64,000 nucleotides of DNA, taken from NCBI GenBank assembly GCA_026027325.1, contig JAMSLZ010000003.1, positions 1,054,001-1,118,000 of the forward strand, read 5' to 3'. The first letter of the stretch is position 1; each line of letters opens with the position of its first letter. Below the pieces are notes generated by a model. That model worked only from the letters and a program-made list of their open reading frames with translations. It made no database searches and had not been told where the DNA came from. Both the position numbers and the translations under genes were made by a program. Origin of the DNA: Actinomucor elegans. Taxonomy: Eukaryota > Mucoromycota > Mucoromycetes > Mucorales > Mucoraceae. Shown here in pieces: positions 63,379-64,000 of this stretch.

Positions 63379-63945
63379 CTATTCTCTGGAGGGATGTTGA
63401 AGTAGAGCATTAGGATTCAACGTATGTTGATCTATTGGTAAAGTGCGTAATATACTCAGCTCATCATTGCTGGGCTTATTACTATAAAATTGCTGTGCCA
63501 TAAGAGCATCATTGGCGTTTCGATACTTTTGTCTCGTACCGCGACCTAGTGCGTGATCATTTTGAATGGCGTAACCTTGCATCTCTCTTGCATAGCGTTC
63601 TTTATCTGCTATTGCTTTCGTTTGCCAAGGTAGTCGATCTTGTTCAGACATGGCATGCCATCGATCAGCACATAATTTACTAATTTGACCTACATTCGAA
63701 CCAGGATGTTCCCGCATGGTCCCAGGCCTCGCTTCTGTCAGATACCACATGTAAGCAGATAAAGGATGCTTAGGTATCATGGAATTCTTGGCTTTTTTGT
63801 TGTTGCCTTTTTTGCGTCTTTGTACAAAATGGCCTGCTTTAATAAGCTCGGCTCTGGATCGACGTATATACATAGAATTGGGGTGTAGAGCCCGTTGCTC
63901 TTCTTTGAGTTTATTGGCCTGAGCCACATACTGGTCTTTTTGTTC
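63379..63945 (-). CDS. HMG-box DNA-binding protein (5' end outside the window)
   Basis: Partial gene; the last exon 63379-63945 encodes 188 aa and begins right after an acceptor TTATAG, so the upstream exons lie beyond the window. Residues 1-45 look like the second half of one HMG box (EQKDQYVAQANKLKEEQ, then HPNSMYIRRSRAEL). A Lys-rich linker leads to a second box (PKHPLSAYMWYLTEARPGTMREHPG, then VGQISKLCADRWHAMSEQDRLPWQTKAIADKERYAREM). The remainder is Asn/Leu-rich. Two boxes speak against the single-box sexM/sexP mating genes of Mucorales; a general chromatin or transcription factor is more likely. Function cannot be narrowed without the 5' part. Confidence 0.75.
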   Translation of the reverse strand, partial: EQKDQYVAQANKLKEEQRALHPNSMYIRRSRAELIKAGHFVQRRKKGNNKKAKNSMIPKHPLSAYMWYLTEARPGTMREHPGSNVGQISKLCADRWHAMSEQDRLPWQTKAIADKERYAREMQGYAIQNDHALGRGTRQKYRNANDALMAQQFYSNKPSNDELSILRTLPIDQHTLNPNALLQHPSRE

Positions 63946-63972
63946 CTATAACTGAGGTCAATATGATAGCTC

Positions 63973-63988
63973 CTGTGTGTGTGTGTGT
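63973..63988. repeat. (TG)n microsatellite
   Basis: TG dinucleotide run near the right edge, within an intron or upstream part of the HMG-box gene. Confidence 0.8.
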
Positions 63989-64000
63989 AGTGGTAATCTT

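Noticed and set aside
63379..63945. HMG-box gene as a sexM/sexP mating-type gene
   Set aside because: The protein has two HMG boxes and the neighbours are not the triose phosphate transporter and RNA helicase genes that flank the Mucorales sex locus.

Overview
The window is a eukaryotic, almost certainly fungal, AT-rich genome segment. Most genes are split by many short introns (about 45-80 nt, GTAAGT-type donors, TAG/CAG acceptors, occasional TACTAA/CTAAC-like branch sites). Intron density, the gene set (metacaspase, Avo2-like ankyrin protein, Yck/CK1-gamma kinase, Bmt5, retromer-type PX-BAR nexin) and an orphan 7TM receptor fit an early-diverging filamentous fungus of the Mucoromycota (Mucorales-like). 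That placement is inference from style and content, not from a marker gene. I found no rRNA, no convincing tRNA, no CRISPR array, no virus and no intact transposon.

Layout, left to right: cardiolipin synthase (+, 545-1810); a large kinesin-4-like motor (+, 2194-7769); complex I assembly factor NDUFAF6 (+, 9318-10546); a 4-kb gene-free stretch; a 7TM receptor-like protein (-, 14605-16089); a phytanoyl-CoA dioxygenase family enzyme (-, 17959-19006); a metacaspase (+, 19929-21918); RNA polymerase I/III subunit Rpc19 (-, 22592-23247); a second kinesin-4 (-, 24752-30134); a Bmt5-type rRNA methyltransferase (-, 30468-31515); tubulin cofactor D (-, 32375-36598), divergent from an Avo2-like ankyrin protein (+, 36753-38165); a TBC Rab-GAP (-, 38362-40204); an unrecognised protein (-, 41924-42838); a small heat-shock protein with heat-shock elements (-, 44363-44959); a PX-BAR sorting nexin (-, 46594-48431); a U-box cyclophilin of PPIL2 type (-, 49079-50878); a DDHD phospholipase (+, 51528-54456) convergent with a GH27-like glycosidase (-, 54528-56086); Dug1-type dipeptidase (+, 58207-59979); CK1-gamma/Yck kinase (+, 60447-61835); Cdc1/PGAP5-like metallophosphoesterase (+, 62051-63349), convergent with an HMG-box protein (-, 63379-63945) that runs off the window.

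The genes do not form a pathway cluster; they are mostly housekeeping genes. Microtubule biology is over-represented by chance or history: two kinesin-4 paralogues and the tubulin-folding cofactor TBCD lie within 35 kb. Membrane traffic genes (TBC GAP, nexin, DDHD lipase, Yck kinase, PGAP5-like enzyme) fill the right half.

The long intergenic stretches are not empty. They share a degenerate box of about 75 bp, present about 20 times in both orientations and often paired 100-200 nt apart. It is the main undescribed signal in the window. Other points of interest are a one-base frame break in TBCD, an unclear 3' end of the Avo2-like gene, a GC-rich minisatellite behind the dipeptidase gene, T10A10-type palindromes and recurrent A-rich/GCGCG/T-rich promoter elements.
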